Shown here piece after piece: positions 24,764 to 31,888 of a stretch of DNA of 50,407 nt (its first letter is position 1; each line of letters begins with the position of its first letter). Origin of the DNA: DAOUAT01 sp964551735 (GTDB lineage: Bacteria > Chloroflexota > Anaerolineae > CG2-30-64-16). Position numbers and translations under genes: made by a program. The stretch is from NCBI GenBank assembly GCA_964551735.1, contig CAZKEF010000041.1, positions 1 through 50,407 of the forward strand. Direction: 5' to 3'. The notes under the pieces were generated by a model. It was not told the origin of the DNA and made no database searches. It was given only the letters and a program-made list of their open reading frames with translations.

Positions 24764-25135
24764 ATGATTGATAACTGCCCCCAAGCCCTGGCCCTGGTCG
24801 AACGCATGAATGCCAGCCTGCCGATCCCAGCCCGGCCGACGCGCCAGGTGGCGGATCTGTTGCGTAGTAAAGGCGCGTCACTGGGCGCCGACCCCAGGCT
24901 GGAGATCAAGAAGGTGTTCTACGGCGGCGACGAGGGCGGGATCATGTGTGATGTGACGCCGGGCGCCGAGAGCAAGGAAGTAGTGGTCTGCTCGCTGACG
25001 CACCTGCGCGTCCACCCCAGGCATCCGCTGGCCGGCGAGATTCGGACGTATCAAGCGACGCGCACGCGCCGCCTGGCGTTTTCAAGCGGCAGGCCGGGCA
25101 TGATAACTTTCGAGCGCGGTAAAGGCAGCCGGTGA
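24764..25135 (+). CDS. Small protein of unknown function preceding the SIR2-STAND gene
   Basis: 123 residues, soluble, with no signal peptide. An N-terminal helix (QALALVERMNASL) is followed by a segment like a small helical domain (TRQVADLLRSKG) and then alternating beta segments (LEIKKVFYGGDEGGIMCDV, KEVVVCSLTHLRVHP). I do not recognise a named family. ATG 24764 is preferred over an upstream in-frame start because a purine-rich GAAAGGG precedes it and the upstream residues look random. Its stop lies 7 nt before the ATG of the STAND gene, so they are almost certainly one transcript; it may be a regulator, adaptor or immunity-like partner, which is inference from position only. Confidence 0.7.
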   Translation: MIDNCPQALALVERMNASLPIPARPTRQVADLLRSKGASLGADPRLEIKKVFYGGDEGGIMCDVTPGAESKEVVVCSLTHLRVHPRHPLAGEIRTYQATRTRRLAFSSGRPGMITFERGKGSR

Positions 25136-25142
25136 GGTGGGT

Positions 25143-28100
25143 ATGACAGCGAACAGCACCTCTGATCCCATTCCCTCTGAATTGCTCAAGCATCTCAACA
25201 AGGGGGACTGCGTCCTCTTCCTGGGCGCCGACCTGCCCCTGGATTACCCCGGCGCGCCGCCCAGCCGGCCTGAGCTGGCCCGCGCGCTGGCTGAGGCGTA
25301 CGGCCTGCCGGCCGGCCTGCCCTGGCCTGAGACCTGCCAGGCGTACCTGGGCAGGTTCCCCAACGACCGTCACGGGTTGATCTCCTTCGTGCGGGCGCGG
25401 TGCAGCGGCCCCGGCGTGCAGCCCGGCCCGCTGCACCGCGCGGTGGCAGACGCCGGCTTCCGGGTGATCGTCACCGCCTGGTACGATGAACTGACGGAGA
25501 TCGCGCTGCGGGAAGCCGGTTACCGGGTCAACCGGGTGGCCCGCGACACCCAACTGCCGTATGCCGGCGAGGGCAAGCGCGAGGCCATTGTGGTCAAGCT
25601 ATACGGCTGCGCCAGCGACCCCGAGTCGTTGGCCTTGACGCCGTGGGATGTCGAGGAGCTGATGTACCGGCTGCCGCGCAAGCTGGAGGTGGTGACCGCG
25701 TTCTGCGCGCTGCGGCCGCCGTTCCTGGCCGGCTTCGACCCGGCTGACCGGATGCCCATGCGCCTGTACGTGCATGCGTCGGCCAACCTGGCCCAGCACA
25801 TGCGCCGCGCCTACGTCGTCTGGGAGGGCGATACCGCCGCGGCCGAGGCGGCCTGGCAGGGCAAGAACGTGGCGTTGATCCGGGCCGAGGCCGCGGCGCT
25901 GCTGGCCGGGCTGGCGAGCCAGATGCCCGCGGCCGCGGCCGCCCGCGCCGCGATCCACGTCAGCCGGCCGCCTTACAAGTTCCTGGACTACTACACCCCC
26001 GGCGATGCTGACCTGTTCTGCGGCCGCGACGTCGAGAGCCAGGTGGTGACCCGGCTGGCCCTGGAACACCGCCTGCTGACGCTGTTCGGCCCCTCGGGCG
26101 CGGGCAAGACCTCGCTGCTGCTGGCCGGCGTGGTGCCGCGGCTGGCAGCCGAGGGCTACCGCCACGTCTATGTGCGCGCGCTGGACGATCCGCTGGCCGC
26201 GCTGCGCAAGGCGCTGGCCCGGCAGGCGCTACACGGTGACCCGGAGGCCGGGGCCGACCTGGCGGCGTTCCTGGCGCAGGCGATACCCCCTGACGGCCGC
26301 TGGCTGGCGATCCTGGACCAGTTCGAGGAGCTGTTCCTGCGGGTGGGCAGCCGCCAGCGGGACGCGTTCTTCGCGGAGCTGGGCGCGGTGGTGGCCGATC
26401 CCCCGGCCGAGGTCCGCTTCATCCTGAGCCTGCGCGAGGACTTCCTGGCCCGGCTGGACGAGGCGCGGCCGTGGCTGCCGGACGTGCTGGGCACCAGCTA
26501 TCGGCTGGACGTGCTGAACCGGGGCAACGCCCGGCTGGCCATCACCGAGCCGGCCGCGCGCGCAGGGGTGCGGGTTGACCCGAAGCTGGTGGATGCGCTG
26601 GTGGGCGCGGAGGGGCGAGCCGGGGCCGGGCAGGCCGGTGACCTGGCCCAGACGGACGGCCGGGTGCCGCCGGCCGCGCTGCAGATCGTGGTCGATCGGC
26701 TCTATCGGGCCGCGCTGCCCGCGGGCCATCCGGCCGATGACCCGCCGCCGCCGGGCGTGGCGCTGACCGTGGGGCGCTACCGCACCTTCCAGTATCGGCC
26801 GGCCGGGGGCGACGAAACCCTGTACGGCGCACGAGCCATCCTGGCCGGCTACGTGGCCGACGGCCTGGCGCGGCTGCCGCAGTTGGCCCAGGAAGACGGT
26901 GCGCCGTTGGCCGCGGACCCCGCGTTGGGCCGGGAGATCCTCAAGGCCATGGTGACCGGCCAGCGCACCAAGGCGGCGTTGACCCATGCTGAGATCGTGG
27001 CGCTGCTGGACGAGGCCGGCGCCATCCGCTGCGCGGACCCGGCCGACTGTTGGACCGTGGAGGCGACCCGGTTGGGGCTGGAGCGGGTGCGCCTGCTGCG
27101 CGGCTTCGAGCGGGACGGCGCGGCGCTGTACGAGCTGGCCCACGACCACCTGGCTGCAGAGATCGCCACCTGGATCGGCCAGGAGGAGCTGGCCGGCCGC
27201 CTGGCGCGCGAGCTGCTGGGCCGCGAGTTGGACAACTGGCGCCACAACCGGCTGCTGATCCCCCAGGAGGCGCTGCGCCTGATCCACGAGCGCCGCGACC
27301 AACTCAAGCGGCTGAGCGCGGACGAGCTGGGGCTGCTCCTCCGTTCCGCCCTGGCCCACGGCTTCGAGGTCCCCACCTGGTTCGAGCGCGCGGGCGCGGC
27401 CGGCGTCCCGGCCGACGCGATCGCACTGGAGGGGTTGGGGGGCGCCAGTTTCCGCACCCGCGCCGCGGCCGTGACTGCGCTGGCCGGGCTGGGCGAGCGT
27501 TTCGCTGAACCGTTGCTGCCCATGCTGGCCGACCTTTACCCCCAGGTGCGCGCCGCGGCCATCGCCGCGTTGGAGCGCCTGCGGCCCGACGGCGGGTGGC
27601 GGGGCCACCTGAAGTACGAGTGTTTCGTGCCGGCGGGCGAGTTCATCATGGGCGAGGGCAATGAAGCTCATTCCGTCCCCCTGGACGCTTTCTACATCGG
27701 CAAATACCCCGTGACCAACGCGGAGTATGCGCGTTTCATGGCCGACCGCGAGCGGGGCTTCGAGATGCCCCGGGGCAAGGAGCAGCATCCGGTGGTCAAC
27801 GTGTCCTGGTATGATGCGAAGGAGTACGCCGAGTGGGCCGGGATACGGCTGCCGACTGAGGCGGAGTGGGAAAAGGCGGCGTCGTGGGACACGGGGATGG
27901 GGGGACGCGGAGACGCGGAGATGGGGAGACGCGGGGAGATGGCGAGGGAGCGGAAGCGGAAGCGGAAGTATCCGTGGGGGGACACGTTCGACAAGAGGAA
28001 GTGCAACACGGCGGAGTCGGGCATCGGGGGCACGACGCCGGTGGGGCAGTACTCGCCGGCCGGCGACAGTCCGTGCGGCTGTGCGGATATGGCGGGCAAC

Positions 28101-28409
28101 GTGTGGGAGTGGTGCAGCAGCCTGTACGAGGCCTACCCTTACCGCGCGGATGACGGGCGTGAGGATCCGACGTCCAGCGGCGAGCGCGTGCTGCGGGGCG
28201 GCTCGTGGCACAACGGTGTAGGGCTCGCCTCGGCGCTCGCCCGCGCCAGGGACTGGACCAACCTCCGTGACGACTACGACGGTTTTCGGGTGGTGGTGGC
28301 GGGGGTCGTCCCCTTCAGCTCTGCGCTCTGGCGCTCTGAACTCTGGCCTCTGATGGGGGAGAGTCCAGAGAGGGGGCGCAGCCCCCTCTCTGGCGCGCGG
28401 GTTTTGTGA
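25143..28409 (+). CDS. SIR2-like / STAND NTPase / formylglycine-enzyme-fold protein (DGR-type target)
   Basis: 1088 residues, three modules. Residues 1-220: a diverged SIR2-fold domain (CVLFLGADLP, TAWYDELTE, VVKLYG) in which the Asn and His expected for NAD cleavage are Trp113 and Tyr154. About 280-700: STAND NTPase of the nSTAND1 type, entered by PPYKFLDYYTPGDADLFCGR, Walker A GPSGAGKTS (Lys322) and Walker B LAILDQFEEL; then a helical, HEAT-like part. From about 820: an FGE-sulfatase/SUMF1 domain (VPAGEFIMG, HPVVNVSWYDA, RLPTEAEWEKAA, MAGNVWEW, RVLRGGSW, GFRVV). The last 30 residues of that fold look diversified. STAND proteins of this kind sense a ligand, oligomerise and fire an effector. 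ATG 25143 follows GAGGTGG; an in-frame GTG lies 6 nt upstream. A repeat is inserted at about 915-942. Confidence 0.9.
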   Translation: MTANSTSDPIPSELLKHLNKGDCVLFLGADLPLDYPGAPPSRPELARALAEAYGLPAGLPWPETCQAYLGRFPNDRHGLISFVRARCSGPGVQPGPLHRAVADAGFRVIVTAWYDELTEIALREAGYRVNRVARDTQLPYAGEGKREAIVVKLYGCASDPESLALTPWDVEELMYRLPRKLEVVTAFCALRPPFLAGFDPADRMPMRLYVHASANLAQHMRRAYVVWEGDTAAAEAAWQGKNVALIRAEAAALLAGLASQMPAAAAARAAIHVSRPPYKFLDYYTPGDADLFCGRDVESQVVTRLALEHRLLTLFGPSGAGKTSLLLAGVVPRLAAEGYRHVYVRALDDPLAALRKALARQALHGDPEAGADLAAFLAQAIPPDGRWLAILDQFEELFLRVGSRQRDAFFAELGAVVADPPAEVRFILSLREDFLARLDEARPWLPDVLGTSYRLDVLNRGNARLAITEPAARAGVRVDPKLVDALVGAEGRAGAGQAGDLAQTDGRVPPAALQIVVDRLYRAALPAGHPADDPPPPGVALTVGRYRTFQYRPAGGDETLYGARAILAGYVADGLARLPQLAQEDGAPLAADPALGREILKAMVTGQRTKAALTHAEIVALLDEAGAIRCADPADCWTVEATRLGLERVRLLRGFERDGAALYELAHDHLAAEIATWIGQEELAGRLARELLGRELDNWRHNRLLIPQEALRLIHERRDQLKRLSADELGLLLRSALAHGFEVPTWFERAGAAGVPADAIALEGLGGASFRTRAAAVTALAGLGERFAEPLLPMLADLYPQVRAAAIAALERLRPDGGWRGHLKYECFVPAGEFIMGEGNEAHSVPLDAFYIGKYPVTNAEYARFMADRERGFEMPRGKEQHPVVNVSWYDAKEYAEWAGIRLPTEAEWEKAASWDTGMGGRGDAEMGRRGEMARERKRKRKYPWGDTFDKRKCNTAESGIGGTTPVGQYSPAGDSPCGCADMAGNVWEWCSSLYEAYPYRADDGREDPTSSGERVLRGGSWHNGVGLASALARARDWTNLRDDYDGFRVVVAGVVPFSSALWRSELWPLMGESPERGRSPLSGARVL
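27886..27968. repeat. GGGACGCGGAGA tandem repeat inside the FGE domain
   Basis: Units of GGGGACGCGGAGA and GATGGGGAGACGCGG run for about 80 bp, ending in GGAAGCGGAAGCGGAAG. They encode a Gly/Arg/Glu-rich insert (GRGDAEMGRRGE, RKRKRK) in frame between the conserved blocks TEAEWEKAA and YPWGD. Confidence 0.8.
28206..28292 (+). other. Putative DGR variable region at the end of the FGE domain
   Basis: Between RGGSW (Trp at 28206) and GFRV (from 28281) lie exactly 24 codons. Sixteen of them end in C, and most of these (CAC, AAC, CTC, GCC, GAC, ACC, TAC) are reachable from AAC by changes at its two adenines. The fixed residues that remain (R at codons 12, 14 and 20) fall where related DGR target proteins keep Arg. 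This is the known position of adenine-mutated variable regions in C-lectin/FGE-fold targets. No template repeat or reverse transcriptase is in the window. Confidence 0.6.
28365..28393 (+). other. Perfect 12-bp hairpin downstream of the putative variable region
   Basis: CCAGAGAGGGGG and CCCCCTCTCTGG pair perfectly around the loop CGCAG, about 70 nt past the end of the variable region and overlapping the last codons. Hairpin/cruciform structures downstream of the variable region are a known requirement for DGR retrohoming. It could instead be a repeat or a terminator, but the following T tract is only TTTT at 28402-28405. A CTCTGG/CTCTGA repeat (28322-28352) lies between. Confidence 0.55.
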
Positions 28410-28446
28410 GGGTGGGGATGGTGGGATAGAGCAACGAATCGGCGGG

Positions 28447-28470
28447 ATTGATCGAATCATGTCGCCGCGG
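28447..28470 (+). promoter_or_regulatory. Shared 24-bp upstream motif, copy 2
   Basis: The motif reads ATTG-A-TCGAATCATGT-C-GCCGCGG, matching 24683-24706 at 22 of 24 bases. It lies 242 nt upstream of the CHAT gene in the 303-nt gap that follows the STAND gene. Confidence 0.4.
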
Positions 28471-28550
28471 GGGCAGGTTTTGCGCCGTTGGCACGGTATT
28501 GCCGGCAATGGGCGTCTGTGGTGGGCACGGGTTCCGCCGTCAAACCACGG

Positions 28551-28595
28551 AAACCTGCCCCTACGATGCGTGGCGCGGGGTGTAGGGGCGGGTTT
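28551..28595. repeat. 45-bp GTAGGGGCG palindromic element
   Basis: Inverted arms AAACCTGCCCCTAC (28551-28564) and GTAGGGGCGGGTTT (28582-28595) match at 13 of 14 positions. Same family as 8444-8500. It lies between the STAND and CHAT genes. Confidence 0.6.
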
Positions 28596-28712
28596 GGCCG
28601 GCATACGATGTGTGGTGGTTGCCCGCACGTAATCGGGTGACGGCGGGTGGTGGTTCGGTGCACGTAAGACCCGCCCTCCCTCCTCATCCCGGATGATCGG
28701 AAGGAGCAAGCC

Positions 28713-31001
28713 ATGACCATTGTTGATGATCTCCAACGGAGCCTGGCTACCGGCAACGTCTGCGCCTTTGTCGGCGCGGGTCTGTCGGTCGGCGCGGGGC
28801 TGCCCGGCTGGTACGACCTGATCGCGGAGCTATCCGCCCGAATCGGCCACAAGCTGGCCCCGCGCGAGTGGGCGACCGGCGACGCGCTGATCGAGGCGGC
28901 CCAGGTCTACGTCAACCGCCAGGGGCTGTTCGGGCTGATCAGCCACCTCAAGGAGCGGCTTGACACCACCGGCGTGCAGCCGACGGCCGCGCACCGCGCC
29001 CTGGCAGCGCTGCCCATCTCGCTGGTCTTCACCGCTAATTTCGACAACCTGCTTGAACGCGCGTTCCGCGACGCGGGCAAGCGGGTCGAGATGGTGGCGC
29101 GCGACAGCTCGATTCCTTTCCTGCGTCGCGGGCCGGGCGTCGTCAACATCGTCAAGCTCTACGGCGACCTGGATCAGCCGGATACGATCGTGCTGACCAG
29201 GGATCAATGCGGGGCCTACCCCATGCAGCGGTCCCACACCATCGGGCTGGTGCAAAACGCGCTGGCCACCAGCGATATGCTCTACCTGGGCTGGGGCGGC
29301 GCCGACCCGGACCCCTACTTCGACCAGCTCTTCGGCCGGCTGCTCAGCAGCTTTGGCCAGATGATGCGGCCGGGCTACGCGGTCCTGTTCGACGTGACCG
29401 GCGCGCAGCGGGATGAGCTCCGGCGCAAGCAGATCCGGCTGGTGGAGCTGCCGACCGGGGATCGGACGGGGCAGCTTGCAGCGTGGCTGGCAGGGTTGGC
29501 GCCGGACAGAGCAGCTCTGCCCGTGAGCGGCCCGGAGGTGGTGGCAACCTCGCCCAGGGACGGAGAAACCGGCGTGGACTGCGGGCTGACCCGGCTCACC
29601 CTCACCTTCGACCGCGTGATGGCGCAAACAAGCTGGAGCATCCGCCACCGCGGCGGGTTCGTCGTCGGCGGCCAGACGCCCGAGCGCAGCCCCGATGGCA
29701 AGAGCCTGACCTTCACGCGGGACTTCCCCGGCCCGCTGCCGCCCAACACGGCCTTCCAGCTGACCTTCAACTCGCCGGACGAGTCGGGCCCCGGCTTCAC
29801 GGATCTCGCTGGCGTCTCCGCCCGGCCCTTTGACCTGCACTTCACCACCGGCGCAGCAGTTCAGGCGCCGCCACGCGATCGGCCTGCCCCCTCGCCAGCG
29901 CCCCCTGCCCGGCGGCCGCCTGATTTGCAGTTGTTGATCATGCTCTCGGCCGACACCAAGACCCTCAGCTTCACGCTGAACAGCCCCGACGGCGACTACA
30001 ACTTCCTGCCGGTCGGCGCGACATCCCTGACCGCATCCCCGCGCGAGCTCTTGCAGCGCGCCTTCGACCGCCTGAGCACCTGGGCCCGCCTGGCGCCGGA
30101 CGCGCGCACCCCTGCGCAGACCGCGCAGGCGATCCGCGAGATGGCCGACGCCGGCAGCAACCTGTACGACGAGCTCTTCCCGCCGGAGTTCAAGCAGGAG
30201 TATCCGGCGCTGCGGGAGAAGCACCTGGGCGGCAACCTGCTGATCACCAGCAACGAGCCGTGGATCCCGTGGGAGATCGTGCGGCCGCTGGCGTACGACC
30301 GCCGCGGCCAGGCCCTCTACGATGACCCGCCGCTGTGTGAGAGCTACCAACTGGCCCGCTGGGCTGCGGGCGCGGCCGCCCCCGCGCAGCTTGCGCTCAA
30401 CAACGCGGTCGTGATCCAGCCCGCAGCCAACCTGGCGGCGGCTCGGAGCGAGCGGGAGTACTTCACTGCTCTGTCGGCGGCAGGGATCGCGGTGGCCCTG
30501 CCGCTGCAGTCCGCGGCCGACGCGCTGGCATCGTTCAGCGCAGGACAGACGCAGCTCTATCACTTCGCCTGTCATGGTAACTTCGACCTGACCGACCCCA
30601 ACGAGTCCAGGCTCAAGCTGGCCGATGGCTTCCTGCTCCCGTCGCAGCTCACCGGCGACCGCAAGAGCGGGCTCCTGCGCAGCCGGCCGGTGGTCTTCGT
30701 GAACGCGTGCCACTCCGGCGGCCGCGGCTTCGGGCTGACCCGGCTGGGCGGCTGGGCCGAGCGCTTCGTCGGCGCCGGCGCCAGCGCATTCATCGGGTCG
30801 CTGTGGGAGATCAACGACGTGCTGGCGGCGCGCTTTGCCAGTGAGTTCTACAACCGGATATTTGGTCTGGACGGGCATGAACGGCTGCCGTTGGCCGCAG
30901 CCTTCCGCGCGGCACGTTTGGTGTTGAAGGAACTCGATCCCGCCAATCCGACCTGGCTGGCCTATGTGCTGTACGGAAATCCGCGCGCCGAGCTGGCCTG
31001 A
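28713..31001 (+). CDS. SIR2-like / Ig-like (Big_5) / CHAT-protease fusion
   Basis: 762 residues. Residues 1-270: SIR2_2 domain with GAGLSVGAGLPGW, FTANFDNLLERAF (Asn109) and KLYGDLDQPD, where the usual catalytic His is Tyr150. About 270-385: a Big_5-type Ig-like domain (VVATSPRDGETGV, LTFDRVM). A Pro-rich linker follows, then a CHAT caspase-like protease from about 415 with catalytic His621 (FACHGNF) and Cys666 (VNACHSGGRG). CHAT proteases cut partner proteins when a sensor is triggered; SIR2 domains deplete NAD. ATG follows AAGGAG by 6 nt. It lies 303 nt after the STAND gene on the same strand, sharing an upstream motif with it, which suggests a joint effector role in a cell-suicide or immunity system. 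Confidence 0.9.
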   Translation: MTIVDDLQRSLATGNVCAFVGAGLSVGAGLPGWYDLIAELSARIGHKLAPREWATGDALIEAAQVYVNRQGLFGLISHLKERLDTTGVQPTAAHRALAALPISLVFTANFDNLLERAFRDAGKRVEMVARDSSIPFLRRGPGVVNIVKLYGDLDQPDTIVLTRDQCGAYPMQRSHTIGLVQNALATSDMLYLGWGGADPDPYFDQLFGRLLSSFGQMMRPGYAVLFDVTGAQRDELRRKQIRLVELPTGDRTGQLAAWLAGLAPDRAALPVSGPEVVATSPRDGETGVDCGLTRLTLTFDRVMAQTSWSIRHRGGFVVGGQTPERSPDGKSLTFTRDFPGPLPPNTAFQLTFNSPDESGPGFTDLAGVSARPFDLHFTTGAAVQAPPRDRPAPSPAPPARRPPDLQLLIMLSADTKTLSFTLNSPDGDYNFLPVGATSLTASPRELLQRAFDRLSTWARLAPDARTPAQTAQAIREMADAGSNLYDELFPPEFKQEYPALREKHLGGNLLITSNEPWIPWEIVRPLAYDRRGQALYDDPPLCESYQLARWAAGAAAPAQLALNNAVVIQPAANLAAARSEREYFTALSAAGIAVALPLQSAADALASFSAGQTQLYHFACHGNFDLTDPNESRLKLADGFLLPSQLTGDRKSGLLRSRPVVFVNACHSGGRGFGLTRLGGWAERFVGAGASAFIGSLWEINDVLAARFASEFYNRIFGLDGHERLPLAAAFRAARLVLKELDPANPTWLAYVLYGNPRAELA

Positions 31002-31225
31002 ACAGCATCCAGGGTGGATTCAGTGTGCGACCGCGGTTGCACGCCGCCGGAGCACGCATCCCATAGACGAGTTGTGCGCCATCGTGGCGCCAGGAAACGC
31101 CGTTTGACGGCGATGGCCGTCACGCCGCACAGTTTGCTCCTGAACGTCGCCCGCTGCTTGGCCGCAGCGGGGATCGCTATCATACCGGTCAATCCCCAGG
31201 AAGCAGCGCCGATATGCTGATGACC

Positions 31226-31417
31226 CTACCGGAAGCCGTCCACGCCCTGGTCCGGCCACCAGCGCATCAAATCGTACACCTCGGCGCGCACGTTGGGGTT
31301 CTCCCAGTTCAAGTACAGCGGGATCAGGTCCTCGATTACGGCGAACTCCCGGCCGCGGCGCTCGGGGATGTAGTGTAGCAGGTGCAGGACGAGCCGGCGC
31401 TGCGCCGGCCCTGGCTC
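31226..31417 (-). pseudogene. Chimeric remnant of glycoside hydrolase coding sequence
   Basis: Between two in-frame TAG codons, the minus strand encodes 63 codons with recognisable but foreign-to-each-other pieces. QRRLVLHLLHYIPERRG and EFAVIEDLIPLY resemble the C-terminal part of a beta-galactosidase-like glycoside hydrolase; LNWENPNVRAEVYDLM and DQGVDGFR resemble the conserved LNW-N-P-VR...GVDGFR block of GH13 alpha-glucosidases. The fragment has no start, no active site and no flanking continuation. Probably the scar of two broken sugar-hydrolase genes joined by deletion. The stretch 31002-31225 shows nothing I can assign. Confidence 0.5.
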
Positions 31418-31509
31418 CTAGCCGGACGGGAAACCACACCGCAACTGTGCCAATAGTCTGCGTGCACCTCTAAAGCAATTGCCCACGCCTTGAGGCTTTC
31501 ACCTGTGAG

Positions 31510-31568
31510 CAAAGATTACCCTTCTGGATGGTAATCGTGTGAATTACTGTCCGGAAAAGTAATCTTTG
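31510..31568. repeat. 59-bp palindromic element
   Basis: Outer arms CAAAGATTAC (31510-31519) and GTAATCTTTG (31559-31568) are perfect; inner GATTACC/GGTAATC (31514-31520, 31530-31536) pairs too. It sits between two decayed gene fragments and may be the remains of a small mobile element or a deletion junction. Confidence 0.5.
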
Positions 31569-31576
31569 GTATCAGC

Positions 31577-31888
31577 TCAAGTCAACTTCGCTTTACGTAA
31601 CCGCTCCTGAAAAGCCGGGCGGCTGGTATACTGCGCCTGCAAGGCGGCCAGTCTGGCCTGGAATTCCGGCAGCCGATCCTGGAAGACGGCAAGATCGCGC
31701 AGCTTGACCAACAGCGCCACCGCCTCGTCGTAGGGCCGCGCTTTCTTCTCCTCGATTAACGCCTGGACAGCGCGCCAGGCCTGCGCAGCGCGGGGCGCAA
31801 AGTCCTGCAACTCTTTGATCCGCCGGGCCTCCGCCTCGGCTTGTTGGCGGCGCTCTGCCGGCTGGCGCAGTTGTTCAGTTGGGAGGTC
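31577..31888 (-). pseudogene. 3' remnant of a helical-tail protein (SWIM zinc-finger type, tentative)
   Basis: About 103 codons, open directly from the stop codon of the upstream acyltransferase gene and in the same frame, ending at 31577. The reading (AERRQQAEAEARRIKELQDF, APRAAQAWRAVQALI, RPYDEAVALLVKLRDLA) is a charged helical tail that I associate with SWIM zinc-finger proteins of Chloroflexi and Actinobacteria. No SWIM motif (CxCx...CxH) or credible start remains; a TTG at 31810 could start a 77-residue piece. Best read as a truncated gene whose 5' part was lost when the acyltransferase gene came to lie beside it. Family call is tentative. Confidence 0.45.

Noticed and set aside
27600..28409. 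FGE domain as a true formylglycine-generating enzyme
   Set aside because: The fold is clear, but fusion to a STAND NTPase and the variable-looking C terminus fit a binding/sensor module; no sulfatase gene is near.
28500..28712. DGR template repeat or accessory gene in the gap after the STAND gene
   Set aside because: The gap shows no AAC-rich copy of 28206-28300; it holds a palindromic repeat and the CHAT leader only.
26229..28736. Long minus-strand frame (835 codons) opposite the STAND gene
   Set aside because: No recognisable domain and very Arg/His/Gln-rich; the plus frame carries Walker A/B and FGE motifs.
28830..30878. Minus-strand frame (682 codons) opposite the CHAT gene
   Set aside because: Shadow frame; the plus frame has SIR2 and CHAT catalytic motifs.
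31014..31220. Plus-strand 68-codon frame after the CHAT gene
   Set aside because: No ribosome site, no similarity I can recognise and unusual composition; treated as non-coding.
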